Assembly: GCA_018873245.2 (NCBI GenBank)
Contig: JAEMBT020000009.1
Span: forward strand, 9,403,288 to 9,467,287
From: Archegozetes longisetosus
Lineage: Eukaryota > Arthropoda > Arachnida > Sarcoptiformes > Trhypochthoniidae
Direction of reading: 5' to 3'
DNA: 64,000 bases
Both the position numbers and the translations under genes were made by a program. This document shows, piece after piece, positions 54,427 through 64,000 of this stretch. Position 1 is the stretch's first letter. Every line of letters begins with the position of its first letter. Under the pieces are notes generated by a model. It was not told where the DNA came from. It ran no database searches and saw nothing but the letters and a program-made list of their open reading frames with translations.

Positions 54427-56683
54427 TTGTATTTCATAATAATAATATGCTTCTAATTAATGACAGACCAATTTAAATTCTGTAAATCTTGAATATATTG
54501 TTATATTTCGTATTTAACTATAATCGAACTAAACTAAACGAGTATGAATACTTTTATTTAAATCAATTATAGCTTTAATATTTACCAGAATAAGATATCA
54601 ATTTCAATGAGAGTGCACTGATTTATTATACGAACTAAGAATTTGAAAGATTAAAATAGTATTAAATATAAGTTTAGCTAGCATGTAAAAGTCTCTCTTA
54701 TATTAGGTTGAAACTTGGTGAATCAAACTTGGTTTGACTCTCATTTCACTAAATCATTCGATATTTAAAATATTTTTATAAGTTAAATAAAGGCTGGAGA
54801 TTACAGCCCCAGCTTGACCCTTCGTCACAGCTTAACTTCCCAAAACGTAGAATTAATCTCTAGGATAAAAGTTACTCTACGTCAAAAAGTACTTTGTGAC
54901 CAAAAGAGAGTGCTCATGAAGGCAAAGTTAGAGTCTAAAAAGCATACTTGGGATCTTAAAATTGCGCCTTTTCTGTACTGTACTCAAAGCTTCGGGATTA
55001 TTTGTTCTCCAAGACTCTATATTGGCTTATTATTATAACAATTTTGCGAATTATTCATACTGTCTAGTCAATGCAATAAAGCTCTATCTCATTTAACATT
55101 TTTTAGCACTATCTCAACGATTTAATGTATAGTTGAAAAGTAGAGAATTTAGTCTTCATTTTACACTATTATAATGCTAAATCTATCAAAAATTGATAAA
55201 ATTTTTGAGAAAATCTTCTAAAGAAAACACTTTAATCTGCAAAATATATTATAGAGATCGAGGGAAATTCATCATTTAAAACTATTCTTAAAATATTTTA
55301 TTAATTATCAAATAAATACAAATATTAAAGACTAAGACAATACTTTATTCAAAAGATTTAGGTTCCCCATCTGAAATATTGAGCAAATATTTAATTTGTT
55401 TTAATTGAAACTTCTATATATAATTGACATTTGATTAAATATAGTTAAAAATTACAAAAATTCATTGAGTAACGTGAAAAAATTTAGCACATGTTAAACT
55501 AAAGTAATTATAACGACGAAAAATCGTATGTTAAATCAATGGGAAACAGTCGAAAATTTAGGTTCCCACTCAAATTAGAATCTTCAAACCAAAATTATTT
55601 GCCTTCTCTAGCGAAGTAGAATCGAAAATAATAGTTCAGAGTCCTCGAAAGTCAATATTTCGAGCATTTTTCATACGATTCCATTGGCTTTTAAAACTTT
55701 TCTCTATAACTGTTCCCTATAGAAATTTTTCTGAGAGCGATATCGTTCAAATCAGTTATCTCCGACAAAATTTTGTGCGACGAAACATCATATCATGATC
55801 TTCAAAGATTAAGTAGTTGCGCTATCTTATGCAATCGGATCCAAACCGAAGAATACCCAACTAACCTTATAATTTAACTTAAATTTCTGACTAATCCTAT
55901 GATTTTCACATTTTCAATACAGAATGCTATAACAGAATTAAAGTTCAAACCACCTTAATGACCATCATATATCACCAGGTAATGTAAAGATGAACAACCA
56001 GAAATAAAATCATTTATCAGCAGAGTTCTATTCTTTATAATAGAGTTATGGGTCATATTTTTCAGGTCGTATCAGTTTGATAGCGAAACAAGGGTGTCAT
56101 GTCTTCAGGATTTGAACACTAACTTCACTTTCCTAACCTGTAGTCAAACTGGAGCTCATTTTTTCAGATTTCAAGTGAGATTTGGTAAATCCTTTAAATG
56201 CATTAATTTATTCTCATTGTCGTTAGTTTAGAAAAATTGTTTAAACAAAATCTGATCACCTTCTGCAAATAAAATATATTAATCAGAATTTAAGCCATAT
56301 GAAACTTCTTAGTTATTATAAACTCTATTTAAATCTTTGAAATAAATGAAAAAGATAGCCAAATCTTATAGATCAGAATTTTCAGGATTGAAAGAAGTCA
56401 TTCATTCCCAGCAGCTTTAGCCAAAATAAAGTGCTGCCCTTTAGTAATTATCCTCCCGGTTTAAGATTAAGAGAGCGTAGAAACTGTAGAACTAAAGTTG
56501 AAGAACTTGACTTGAGTTTCGGTGAGACTCCTACTGGATTTATAGATGCCCTTTAATTGATTCAATGATTATCAGATGTGTAGCATCATCTTGGTGCGAA
56601 ATTTTCCTAATATGCAATATAAATTAAACTTAAGGACATAAAAATCTATAATTGATTAAACTTTAATATATATTATATATATA
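54427..56683. other. Intergenic, no gene seen
   Basis: AT-rich; the longest open frame (54814-55038) has no recognisable motif and no splice context. Confidence 0.35.
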
Positions 56684-57058
56684 TTAGGTTGTCCGATAAG
56701 TTCTTGTGCATATCGCTTAAGCCATTACAGCTCTGTTCTTACACAATAAGTTATGTAACTGCCATCACTCTATCACATGATCGCCTCATCTTCAAATAGT
56801 TCAATCAAAGTTTCTCTTACAGATAATAATGGCAAAATTGAATTTGAAAACTTCAGTAACTGACTTCGAACAGCGATCTTTCATTAAAAATTGCTATCTT
56901 ACTTGACCTACAGCGACTTTTATTCTTAAGCTAGCTGAGATCTAACATTGATAAAGAAGAAGACTACTAATTAATAGCCTATTTTGAATATTTTTATGTC
57001 ACAGAACACTTTTCTTATCGAAGTTTGCATATGCGCAAGAACTTATTGGGCAACCTAA
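56684..57058. mobile_element. mariner-type MITE
   Basis: Ends TTAGGTTGTCCGATAAGTTC and, complemented, TTAGGTTGCCCAATAAGTTC, continuing TTG(T/C)GCATAT. The TTAGGTTG-x-CC-x-ATAAGTT terminus is a known mariner type. Left flank has TA; the right TA is not preserved. About 375 bp. An internal scrap (VTDFEQRSFIKNCYLT) may be residual transposase. Confidence 0.75.
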
Positions 57059-57566
57059 CATTTTGTAAATATCAACGATTATCGATATAATTGCAAACAT
57101 AATTATTAAGAGTATTATGAAATTTGATGAGAAATAGACGTATTTTAACCTTAAACCATTAAGTTATTATAGTTTCCAAGATCAACTATTTGTTTATATA
57201 TGAAAATACTTAATGATAGTTAGAGAAAAGTTCAAGCATTTAAACTTCTCATTATTAGTTTGAATTTTATTTCGAAGATATCACTATTTGAATTTATTAT
57301 TAATGATGAGTTTTATGTTTTTAAACAAGAATTTTAAAACGTCATTAAGGTCAAGGTAAACGCAATTTAATAATAAACACATTTTAATAAGAGCTTAAAA
57401 TTTATTTTATTTCATGATAAAGTCTTTGTCTCTTGTCATGTAAAATTATAATTTAAAAGAAGTTTTGACATAATCGATATTGAATGTTAAAGAAATTTAT
57501 TTGCAAGACTTCGTGAAGAAATTAACTTAATTTCTGAATGTTTACTTCTGAAAATAAATTCTAAAA

Positions 57567-58938
57567 ATGACTGAAATAATAGACACAAAACATATCCATT
57601 ACACTTATTGGAAAAATGGATTCTTGAAAAAATTTATTTCTGATCGTGTAAATAAGCAGAATATTTTGAGTCAAAGAGAAATCGGCGTTTTATTGTTCAT
57701 GATTTCAAGTGTTATACGAATATTGAAAATGATTAATATTAATGATCAGAATGATAGACAGTTAGTATATTTTGGAAGTCCGTGGAATTACTTGGGAGGA
57801 AATCATTTTTATATCGAAACTGTGTTATTGTTATGGGCCTTATACACGATCGCTATATATTTATTTCTCATCAATAGTCCGAAAAAACATTATGGGTGGA
57901 TAGAAATATTTGAGTTTCTGACTGGAGCTATATCTTATGAAAAAATAGGTAACTTTCCAGATATATTCTGAACAATCATGCCTTTATAACATTTCTGGAT
58001 ATTTTAGGCTTGAATGATAATAAAGAAGGCATTAAACTAATGAATAGATCAAAATTAGTTTTACTCATATGCTATCAATACATAAATTCTATAACTCTTG
58101 GAATTATCATTGTGTTGATTGTATCGATTGGTCTTAATTATAGCTTTTATGATCTGTTTGTATTCGGAATAACTTGGATTATTTTATGGACAGTTTGGGG
58201 ACATCTAGTCTGTTTTACTCTTTATTGGTCTCCAGGCTATTTTGTCATTATTTGCTTTTATCTAAAATTCAGATTGAATGCTTTGAAGCATAAGTTAAAT
58301 AAAGTTTTTATGAAATCAAATTCTATACCGTTAAAAATAAGATGTTTGACAATTAAAAATTTTCTTAAAGAACACAATGAATTGTGTCTCAAAATAAATG
58401 ATTATAATAATTATTGGAAAAAATATTTAACAATAACTTCGTTGATATTCATTTTGATAGTTTGTTTTCTATCATATTTAATATTCCTCGTTCGACTTAA
58501 TTTGGTATTACGTATAGAATATCTTGTTATATTATCAGCTCATTTATTACTAATATTTGTCGTAACCTATTCTGCATCTACTGTTTCTCACTCCCATACA
58601 AACTTGTCTAAAGATTTGTATTCTATTGCAATAAGATTTAACCTTCCTATTAAAGAGAAATTAATTGTAAGTTTGAAAGATTGAAAACTTTCAGAAATAA
58701 TTTAAATTTATCTTCATAGTTAACGAATTATATCGAAAAAGTTACAAATAATAAGATTGGATTTACTTTCACAAACGATGAGTTGATCACAAGAAGAACT
58801 TTTGAATCTGTGAGTGGACTAGAATATGGTCATTAGTTTAATAAAAGCTTAATTATTTTCTTTATTTTCATTTTACAGGTTATCTATTATTTCAGCGTTA
58901 ATTTTGTATTACTTGTTGATAACACCTTCAACAAATAG
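57567..58938 (+). CDS. Gustatory receptor, four exons
   Basis: Exons 57567-57948, 58008-58666, 58720-58809 and 58879-58938; all introns are GT..AG (ATAG|GTAACT, TTAATT|GTAAGT, GAATCT|GTGAGT) and all phases agree; 396 residues. Six to seven hydrophobic segments, for example IETVLLLWALYTIAIYLFLI, NSITLGIIIVLIVSIGL, FVFGITWIILWTVWGHLVCF, LTITSLIFILIVCFLSYLIF, YLVILSAHLLLIFVVTY. Exon 3 encodes the family's hallmark loop (NKIGFTFTNDELITRRTFES) and exon 4 the last helix, IYYFSVNFVLLVDN, in the position of the TYhhhhhQF motif. The protein should be a subunit of a tetrameric ligand-gated cation channel in chemosensory neurons; the ligand is unknown. Exon 2 read alone ends in a stop 6 codons past the donor, so single-ORF annotation would lose the C-terminus. 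Confidence 0.88.
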
Positions 58939-59503
58939 CTTGGATGAATAAAAAGTCCATAAACTTCAAAATAATTAAAGACTTATTTAGCTTTTAAACA
59001 AATAAGTTTTAGTAAATTGTTTTGAGTAATACATTTATTTTTGTTTTAAATAACTTAATACTTTAAGTTGTAATGAAAATATAATATATAAGAACAAGAA
59101 AGTAAACATTTGCAATTATTGACTGGTGAGCAATGATCCATGTGCAATTGGAGCCAAATACTTCTCCCTTTACTAGCTTCTGACTGATGCACGCAGAGAA
59201 AATTTCAAAGGGTTTGCTCATTCATTGAATTACTTATGACACTGTATTAAACTTAAAATATGAGTCATCATGTTTTAAAATAATTAATACTCTGTCATCC
59301 ATATTCAATGATTTCATTTACTTTATGAGTCAAAGTTAGTTCAAAGCTAATTCACAAATGTGAGTCAATAAATATTTTTCTTATCATTTTTAATCTAAAA
59401 TCACTTTTGAATTGCATTAATGAGCTCACTTCATTTTGGAAAACTTCTGTTGCTGATTCTTTATGAGATAATGAAATTTTAGGGATAAAAATTTTATTTA
59501 GAT
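58939..59503. other. 3' flank of the gustatory receptor
   Basis: No gene seen. AT-rich spacer with AATAAA-like words shortly after the stop. Confidence 0.35.
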
Positions 59504-59901
59504 TAGAGTGACCACATGTCCTCCTTTGCAAAAAGCATTAAAATTTCTTGAGACTGTAATTATTTCTTATGTTTTGTATATAAAAGTCAAATTATGCCCT
59601 TTTTGTAGTCAAAGATAGTGTAATTTCGCATATATATACATTATAAAGGGAACAATTAGGAGGTTTATACATAAGTATAGTGCAAGTATCAAATAAATGT
59701 GACGTATTATAAAAATTTTAATCCCTCTTATTAATTGTGAATCACAATGTCTCAGAAGAGGAGCAAAGGAATATAAGAAGTATTCATTTAGACAAATTGT
59801 ATTAAATTAAATAATATGAATAAAAAATAAAAATGTCCTCCTCTGTCCTCTTTTCGATTGCTCAAGTCCTCCCATATAGCAGTTATGACGTGGTCACTCT
59901 A
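59504..59901. mobile_element. hAT-type MITE with perfect 8-bp target duplication
   Basis: ATTTAGAT occurs at 59496-59503 and 59902-59909, directly flanking ends TAGAGTGACCACATGTCCTC and, complemented, TAGAGTGACCACGTCATAAC. The 8-bp duplication is diagnostic of hAT insertion. 398 bp, no ORF. GTCCTCC words are repeated in both subterminal regions. Confidence 0.93.
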
Positions 59902-60395
59902 ATTTAGATGAATTGCCTTACAAACACACTAATATGATTGGAAGACATCACAAAAAATTCGCTAAACTCTTCTTCATAATGGAAGAGAGAAAATTGTAAA
60001 CTAATTAACAGGTATATTTTTAAAAATAAGAAGTATAAGTCATATTACATGGATAAGTTATGAGCAATCCCACTTGAAAGTCTAAAACAGAGTGATTTTT
60101 TAGTCATTTATAATCGTTTGAACCCTTAATTTTCGTTCTTTGTCCCGTTCCCTCGGCTTGAATCGCGATTCTCCTCTTAAAATAACCTCAACCTGATTCG
60201 AGATATTTTGTTGTTCTTTTCGGAGTTTGAAAAATAAATGGTGAACTCCATCACGAATCTACAACCAGTGTTTCCCAACGATTGTGCCAAATTTCGATTT
60301 GGTTTTGAGCTCTCGGAATTTATGGTTCTGATTGAAAAATCGGAAATGCTATATACTGAATAGAAAATATAAAAAATATAATTAATTGTAATATA
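59902..60395. other. Intergenic, no gene seen
   Basis: Spacer between two MITEs. Confidence 0.35.
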
Positions 60396-60683
60396 CAGTA
60401 TAACCTCATTATTTTGAACCCACTTCTACCAAAAAAATTTTTTCAAAATAGCAGGTACATTGAAAAAAGCCTGAAATAAAGGTTTTGCTCAAAACGTAAT
60501 ATTTGAATGATCAACACTAAGATTTTATTTAGATTAGGGTTCAGGTTTGAGGCTCGTCCACGAATTTCTGGAACTTGAACTGCTCGGCAGTACTAATAAT
60601 AACGATTTTTTGTGTTATTGTATCTTGAAACTATTTGACAGATATTTCAAAATAAGCGGTTTCAAAATATCGAGTGTCTACTG
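60396..60683. mobile_element. pogo/Tigger-type MITE with TA target site
   Basis: Ends CAGTATAACCTCATTATTTT and, complemented, CAGTAGACACTCGATATTTT, then GAA(A/C)CC; TA at 60394-60395 and 60684-60685. The CAGTA-x5-TC-x4-TTTTGAA terminus is that of pogo/Tigger elements. 288 bp. Confidence 0.85.
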
Positions 60684-61713
60684 TACCAATATGAAGATAT
60701 CGAACACATAGCGTTATTTTCAAAATTGAACCACAGTATATTTATATTTATAGAATTAATAAACGCGTTTGCATTGATAAAATCTTTACTATTCTTTCTA
60801 CGTTGGTAATAGTAATCCGAAGATATTGTACTACAACCACGCCTTATTTTCCCTTTTTTAGCTATTGATTTGTATACTTATTGAAGGGTAGCCAATTTCT
60901 TTCTGGAAAGAAATGTTTTACCTCTACTTTAAAAAGCAAAAAGGCTTAGCTTTATATATTAAAATGATATCAGATGTAAAATCTCATCCTATAATGACTT
61001 TAAATTCTTATAGTAGGGATTACACTTTCATTTCTTCACAGAAAGAATTGACCACTCTTTACAAGTGACAACTTAGGACCGTGGTTTGCCTGTTCAACTT
61101 GGTTAAAGACTTAAATGTTACAGACATTAAACATTTTTTGCTAGTACTATTTTTGAATGAAGTGACGGACATATGTAATTTGGATTGAATTGTCTTTTTA
61201 AGCCAAAGTATCCATTATTTGCTTTACATTGTATAAATCACAGGTTATAACAAATGGTATTCATTTTCATGAATATTATACAGCTAAAACTGTTTTTTCG
61301 TATTGATGTTATCACATTAGCAGCTGTTCCAGTACTGAAATATCGTAAACTATCAATGAGACTCAAGCACAGCACAACTGTTTTTACACTAATTTTGTGC
61401 CAAAGTTAGGCACTTAATTTCTGATTATCCTATATACTTACGATAAAATTCTTTAAATTAAGGATGATTAGGTTTAAAGCATATGTAAAGATTCCCATTA
61501 GATAAGGTAAGGAATAAGCTAAGCCTAAATTCAATACTAATTTAATTAGTTTTGAGCCTTAATAAAAAAGAGGAATATCTTATGCCAGTCCTCAATCGAG
61601 CATTCAGTGAACCACAAAAGTACTTTCTATTGGACGTAGTTAATATTACTAACTTTTGTTTAAAAAATTAGACATTTAAATCAGACCAATTTAAAAGTAT
61701 AAATCAAGGGAAA
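60684..61713. other. Intergenic, no gene seen
   Basis: Upstream region of the dioxygenase; no clear core promoter found. Confidence 0.35.
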
Positions 61714-62721
61714 ATGACTTCTCACATACCGATTATTGATGTGAGTACGTTAATTGCGGGCACAAACCAGAAGTACAATGTGGCGAAACTTATCGGTGCG
61801 GCATGTCGTGATTGTGGATTCTTCTACATCACAGGTCACGGAATTGACGAAACGCTGCAACAGAGACTCGAGACGTTGAGCCAACAATTCTTTGCCCAAC
61901 CGCTAGAAAAGAAGCAGGAGATTCGTATGGCTCTTGGAGGTAGCGCGTGGCGCGGCTATTTTGCTGTCGGCGATGAACTTACCTCGGGCAAGCCCGATAT
62001 GAAAGAGGGTATATACTTCGGCGAAGAACTGAACGAAGAGCACCCGCTTGTTAAAGCGCGAACTCCACTGCACGGTTCTAATCTCTTTCCGGACATCCTG
62101 CAGTTCCGCGAGACTGTGCTCGGTTATATGGAGGCTATGACAACTTTGGGACATAAGTTGATGGAAGGAATTGCGCTTAGTTTGGGTCTAGATGAAAACT
62201 ATTTCGCCGATCGGTATACGAAAATCCCTCTGCAACTTTTCCGAATTTTCAATTACCCCCCGACCCAACAATCAGTTAATGAAAGTGAACCTATGTCTAC
62301 TTGGGGTGTAGGAGAGCATACAGACTACGGGTTGATAACCATTTTGAAGCAAGATAATTCGGGCGGACTGCAAGTTAAATCTCGGTCACAATGGATTGAA
62401 GCACCACCAGTCGCGGGTTCTTTTGTGTGCAATATTGGCGATATGTTGGACCGAATGACTGGTGGGATATACCGCTCGACTCCGCATCGAGCGAAGAGCC
62501 CAGTGCTTAATAATCGGCTATCATTCCCATTCTTCTTCGATCCGAACTTCAACACTGAAGTGAAGCCAATTGAGGGCATAGAAACCGACATATTAATAAG
62601 AGATGACAAAGATGAGCGTTGGGACAAAGCGAGTGTACACCAGTTTCGTGGCACTTATGGCGACTACTTGTTGAACAAAGTCTCCAAAGTTTTTCCTCAG
62701 TTACGCAGTCAAACGTTATAA
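61714..62721 (+). CDS. 2-oxoglutarate/Fe(II) dioxygenase, isopenicillin-N-synthase-like, intronless
   Basis: 335 residues in one exon, ATG in context GGGAAAATG. The N-terminal non-haem dioxygenase domain (IPIIDVSTL, CGFFYITGHGI) is at residues 1-110; the double-stranded beta-helix core follows. Iron ligands: His202 and Asp204 in GVGEHTDYGLITIL and His258 in YRSTPHRAKS. Arg268 in NNRLSFPFFFDP (R-x-S) binds 2-oxoglutarate. GLQVKSRSQWIEAPP and FVCNIGDMLDRMTGG are typical of the plant/fungal/bacterial group that includes ACC oxidase and isopenicillin N synthase. It would use O2 to hydroxylate or cyclise a small molecule; substrate unknown. The single-exon structure contrasts with the spliced genes around it and the family is patchy in animals, so acquisition from microbes is possible but unproven. 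Its G+C (43 and 53% in two lines counted) resembles that of the trypsin and esterase genes, so composition is not evidence of transfer. Confidence 0.9.
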   Translation: MTSHIPIIDVSTLIAGTNQKYNVAKLIGAACRDCGFFYITGHGIDETLQQRLETLSQQFFAQPLEKKQEIRMALGGSAWRGYFAVGDELTSGKPDMKEGIYFGEELNEEHPLVKARTPLHGSNLFPDILQFRETVLGYMEAMTTLGHKLMEGIALSLGLDENYFADRYTKIPLQLFRIFNYPPTQQSVNESEPMSTWGVGEHTDYGLITILKQDNSGGLQVKSRSQWIEAPPVAGSFVCNIGDMLDRMTGGIYRSTPHRAKSPVLNNRLSFPFFFDPNFNTEVKPIEGIETDILIRDDKDERWDKASVHQFRGTYGDYLLNKVSKVFPQLRSQTL

Positions 62722-63309
62722 GATTCTTCTGTGGAGGCAAATAAGATGTTGCATGAATTTAATGCATACTTGATATAACAATTGAAACATTTTAGTTCAT
62801 TATATGTGAGAAGTATATTTTTATAGAAATAGAAGCGTATTTCTATTTTTAAGGGTATTATATATTATTCTGTTATAAATCAAATCCTCGATATTGTTAG
62901 CCAAGAAAGCCATCAGCATTTGCGTGATTCCCGACTGTTAGAATGAGAGTATTAGGCTATTCTATAAGTTTAACTTATAGACAAATAACTTTAGACAAAT
63001 CAAATCCGTGCTCCTTCACAAAACTGTTGTAACGTTGAAATAATCCTGTGATACACTGATTAGAAATAATCTTCGATTCTTAGCCTTTTTATGATCTTAT
63101 CGACCATAACATTAAACTTAAAATTTTTAACTGTTAAAATAAGATTAAAAAAGATTTCAAGTATCGTCTCTCAGTTGTTATATATCTGAAGTTATTTCAA
63201 ACAATTAGTCTTATATGTTTTAAAATCGAAATACTCTCTGTATTATAGTCAACCCGAAACTCGACATTCAAAGTCGAAAAAATTAAATGACGTTAAATGA
63301 ATTTAAATG
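62722..63309. other. 3' flank of the dioxygenase, no gene seen
   Basis: AT-rich, no supported feature. Confidence 0.35.
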
Positions 63310-63660
63310 ATCTCGAGTATGAGCTCATTAGATGAGTATGGTCAGGAAGATTCCAATGATTTATAACTTATGTTTCTACGTTGGGAACGTCGAAGAAATC
63401 AGATGAAAATGGTTTGGAAGTGACCATGAAGGTGACCTTAAGGTCACATGTGTTTTATTTCTCTTCAGTTTTCTATGTTCTATTTGTTGAATAAAGCTCG
63501 AATCGGAATTCGACTTATTAGATCGAGTAAACTCGAATTTTCGTGTTGACCTCGGATGACCTCGAATATGACATCAATCGACTCGTATGGTTGAGACGAA
63601 TCCAACGATGTAAAATTTATGCGTCTACGACATCGGGAACATACCGGTCACGTTTACTAT
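63310..63660. repeat. Imperfect direct repeat, unit about 245 bases
   Basis: CTCGAGTATGAGCTCATTAG ... GAAGATTCCAATGATTTATA ... GTTTCTACG at 63310-63380 is echoed by CCTCGAATATGACATCAATC ... GACGAATCCAACGATGTAAA ... GCGTCTACG at 63550-63630, followed in both by GGGAAC. Divergence is substantial. No ORF. Confidence 0.5.
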
Positions 63661-64000
63661 AGCCCAGCCATGAAGTCATATTAACTAAAATATGTTTTGA
63701 TCTTGTATGACTTCGAATTTATGGTATGTTATAGTTAATGATATTTAGAAGATCTTAGTAAAACCCCATCATATTTGCCCCTCTCATTCTTGAGATATCA
63801 ATTTTTAAAAAGTTGTACAACTAAGCTTTAAGCAATTATAGCTCCGTCCCCTAATTGAATTTCAACATAAGTGTTATATATATATATATTGAATCTGTAT
63901 GTCATAAAGATTAAAATGAAATAATTTTTTGTGAGCGTGGTTTCAAGTCGGTCCTAGAGGGGGTTGGCTAGCGACTTTTTTATTCCTTAAGTTATGCTGA

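Noticed and set aside
54814-55038. 74-codon ORF after an AT-rich spacer.
   Set aside because: No motif, no splice context, no repeat association.
62325-62654. Minus-strand ORF of 109 codons in the dioxygenase gene.
   Set aside because: Shadow of a conserved gene with identified catalytic residues.
61714-62721. High G+C of the dioxygenase as proof of horizontal transfer.
   Set aside because: Trypsin and the esterase are equally GC-rich in counted lines, so composition follows gene conservation here, not origin.

Overview
The window is AT-rich eukaryotic nuclear DNA, almost certainly from an arthropod and probably an acariform mite. Its genes are split by GT..AG introns. The host families are DEG/ENaC channel relatives, an arthropod-type gustatory receptor, a secreted trypsin with an arthropod TATA/initiator promoter, GMC oxidoreductases and secreted cysteine-rich peptides. 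Many copies are broken and there is a dense layer of DNA transposons. The species is not readable from the sequence; the mite assignment is inference from the mix of families.

Layout. 1-5800: two broken DEG/ENaC channel fragments flank a two-exon secreted PAF-acetylhydrolase-like esterase (minus) and a decayed region of unknown origin. 6-9 kb: a decayed gustatory receptor and a small Gly/Arg-rich secreted peptide. 9-13.5 kb: nothing convincing. 13.5-16.3 kb: a GACTAA/TTAGGC-rich repeat, two broken dynein-light-chain-like copies and a 5'-deleted Tc1 element with both ends. 16.5-24 kb: an inverted-repeat element, a two-exon double-knottin secreted peptide, a piggyBac-type MITE, a decayed Tc1 copy and an LTR-like segment. 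24.4-25.6 kb: a three-exon trypsin carrying an exact 163-bp internal duplication. 26-29.2 kb: a nearly intact CENP-B/Tigger-type transposon with about 300-bp inverted repeats and a nested MITE. 29.6-33 kb: a hAT remnant, an unrecognised two-exon protein and a third broken DEG/ENaC fragment. 34.7-38.4 kb (minus): RCC1 beta-propeller genes, one with signal peptide and transmembrane segment and one leading into a broken eIF2-alpha-kinase-like domain. 39-43 kb: a FLYWCH/MULE remnant, a hAT MITE and a dispersed repeat. 43.6-51.3 kb (minus): one two-exon GMC oxidoreductase whose 5.8-kb intron holds a piggyBac MITE and a large foldback element with a captured Cys/His ORF and a nested MITE. 53.8-54.4 kb: an inverted duplicate of 14.6-15.3 kb. 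56.7-60.7 kb: mariner-, hAT- and pogo-type MITEs around a complete four-exon gustatory receptor. 61.7-62.7 kb: an intronless 2-oxoglutarate/Fe(II) dioxygenase.

Genes that look functional: the PAF-AH-like esterase, the double-knottin peptide, trypsin (subject to its duplication), the 31.8-kb unknown, the long RCC1 ORF, the GMC oxidoreductase, the gustatory receptor and the dioxygenase. There is no operon logic; neighbours are unrelated. The conserved enzymes have visibly higher G+C (about 43-53% in lines I counted) than the receptor, RCC1 and channel genes, which share the AT-rich background.
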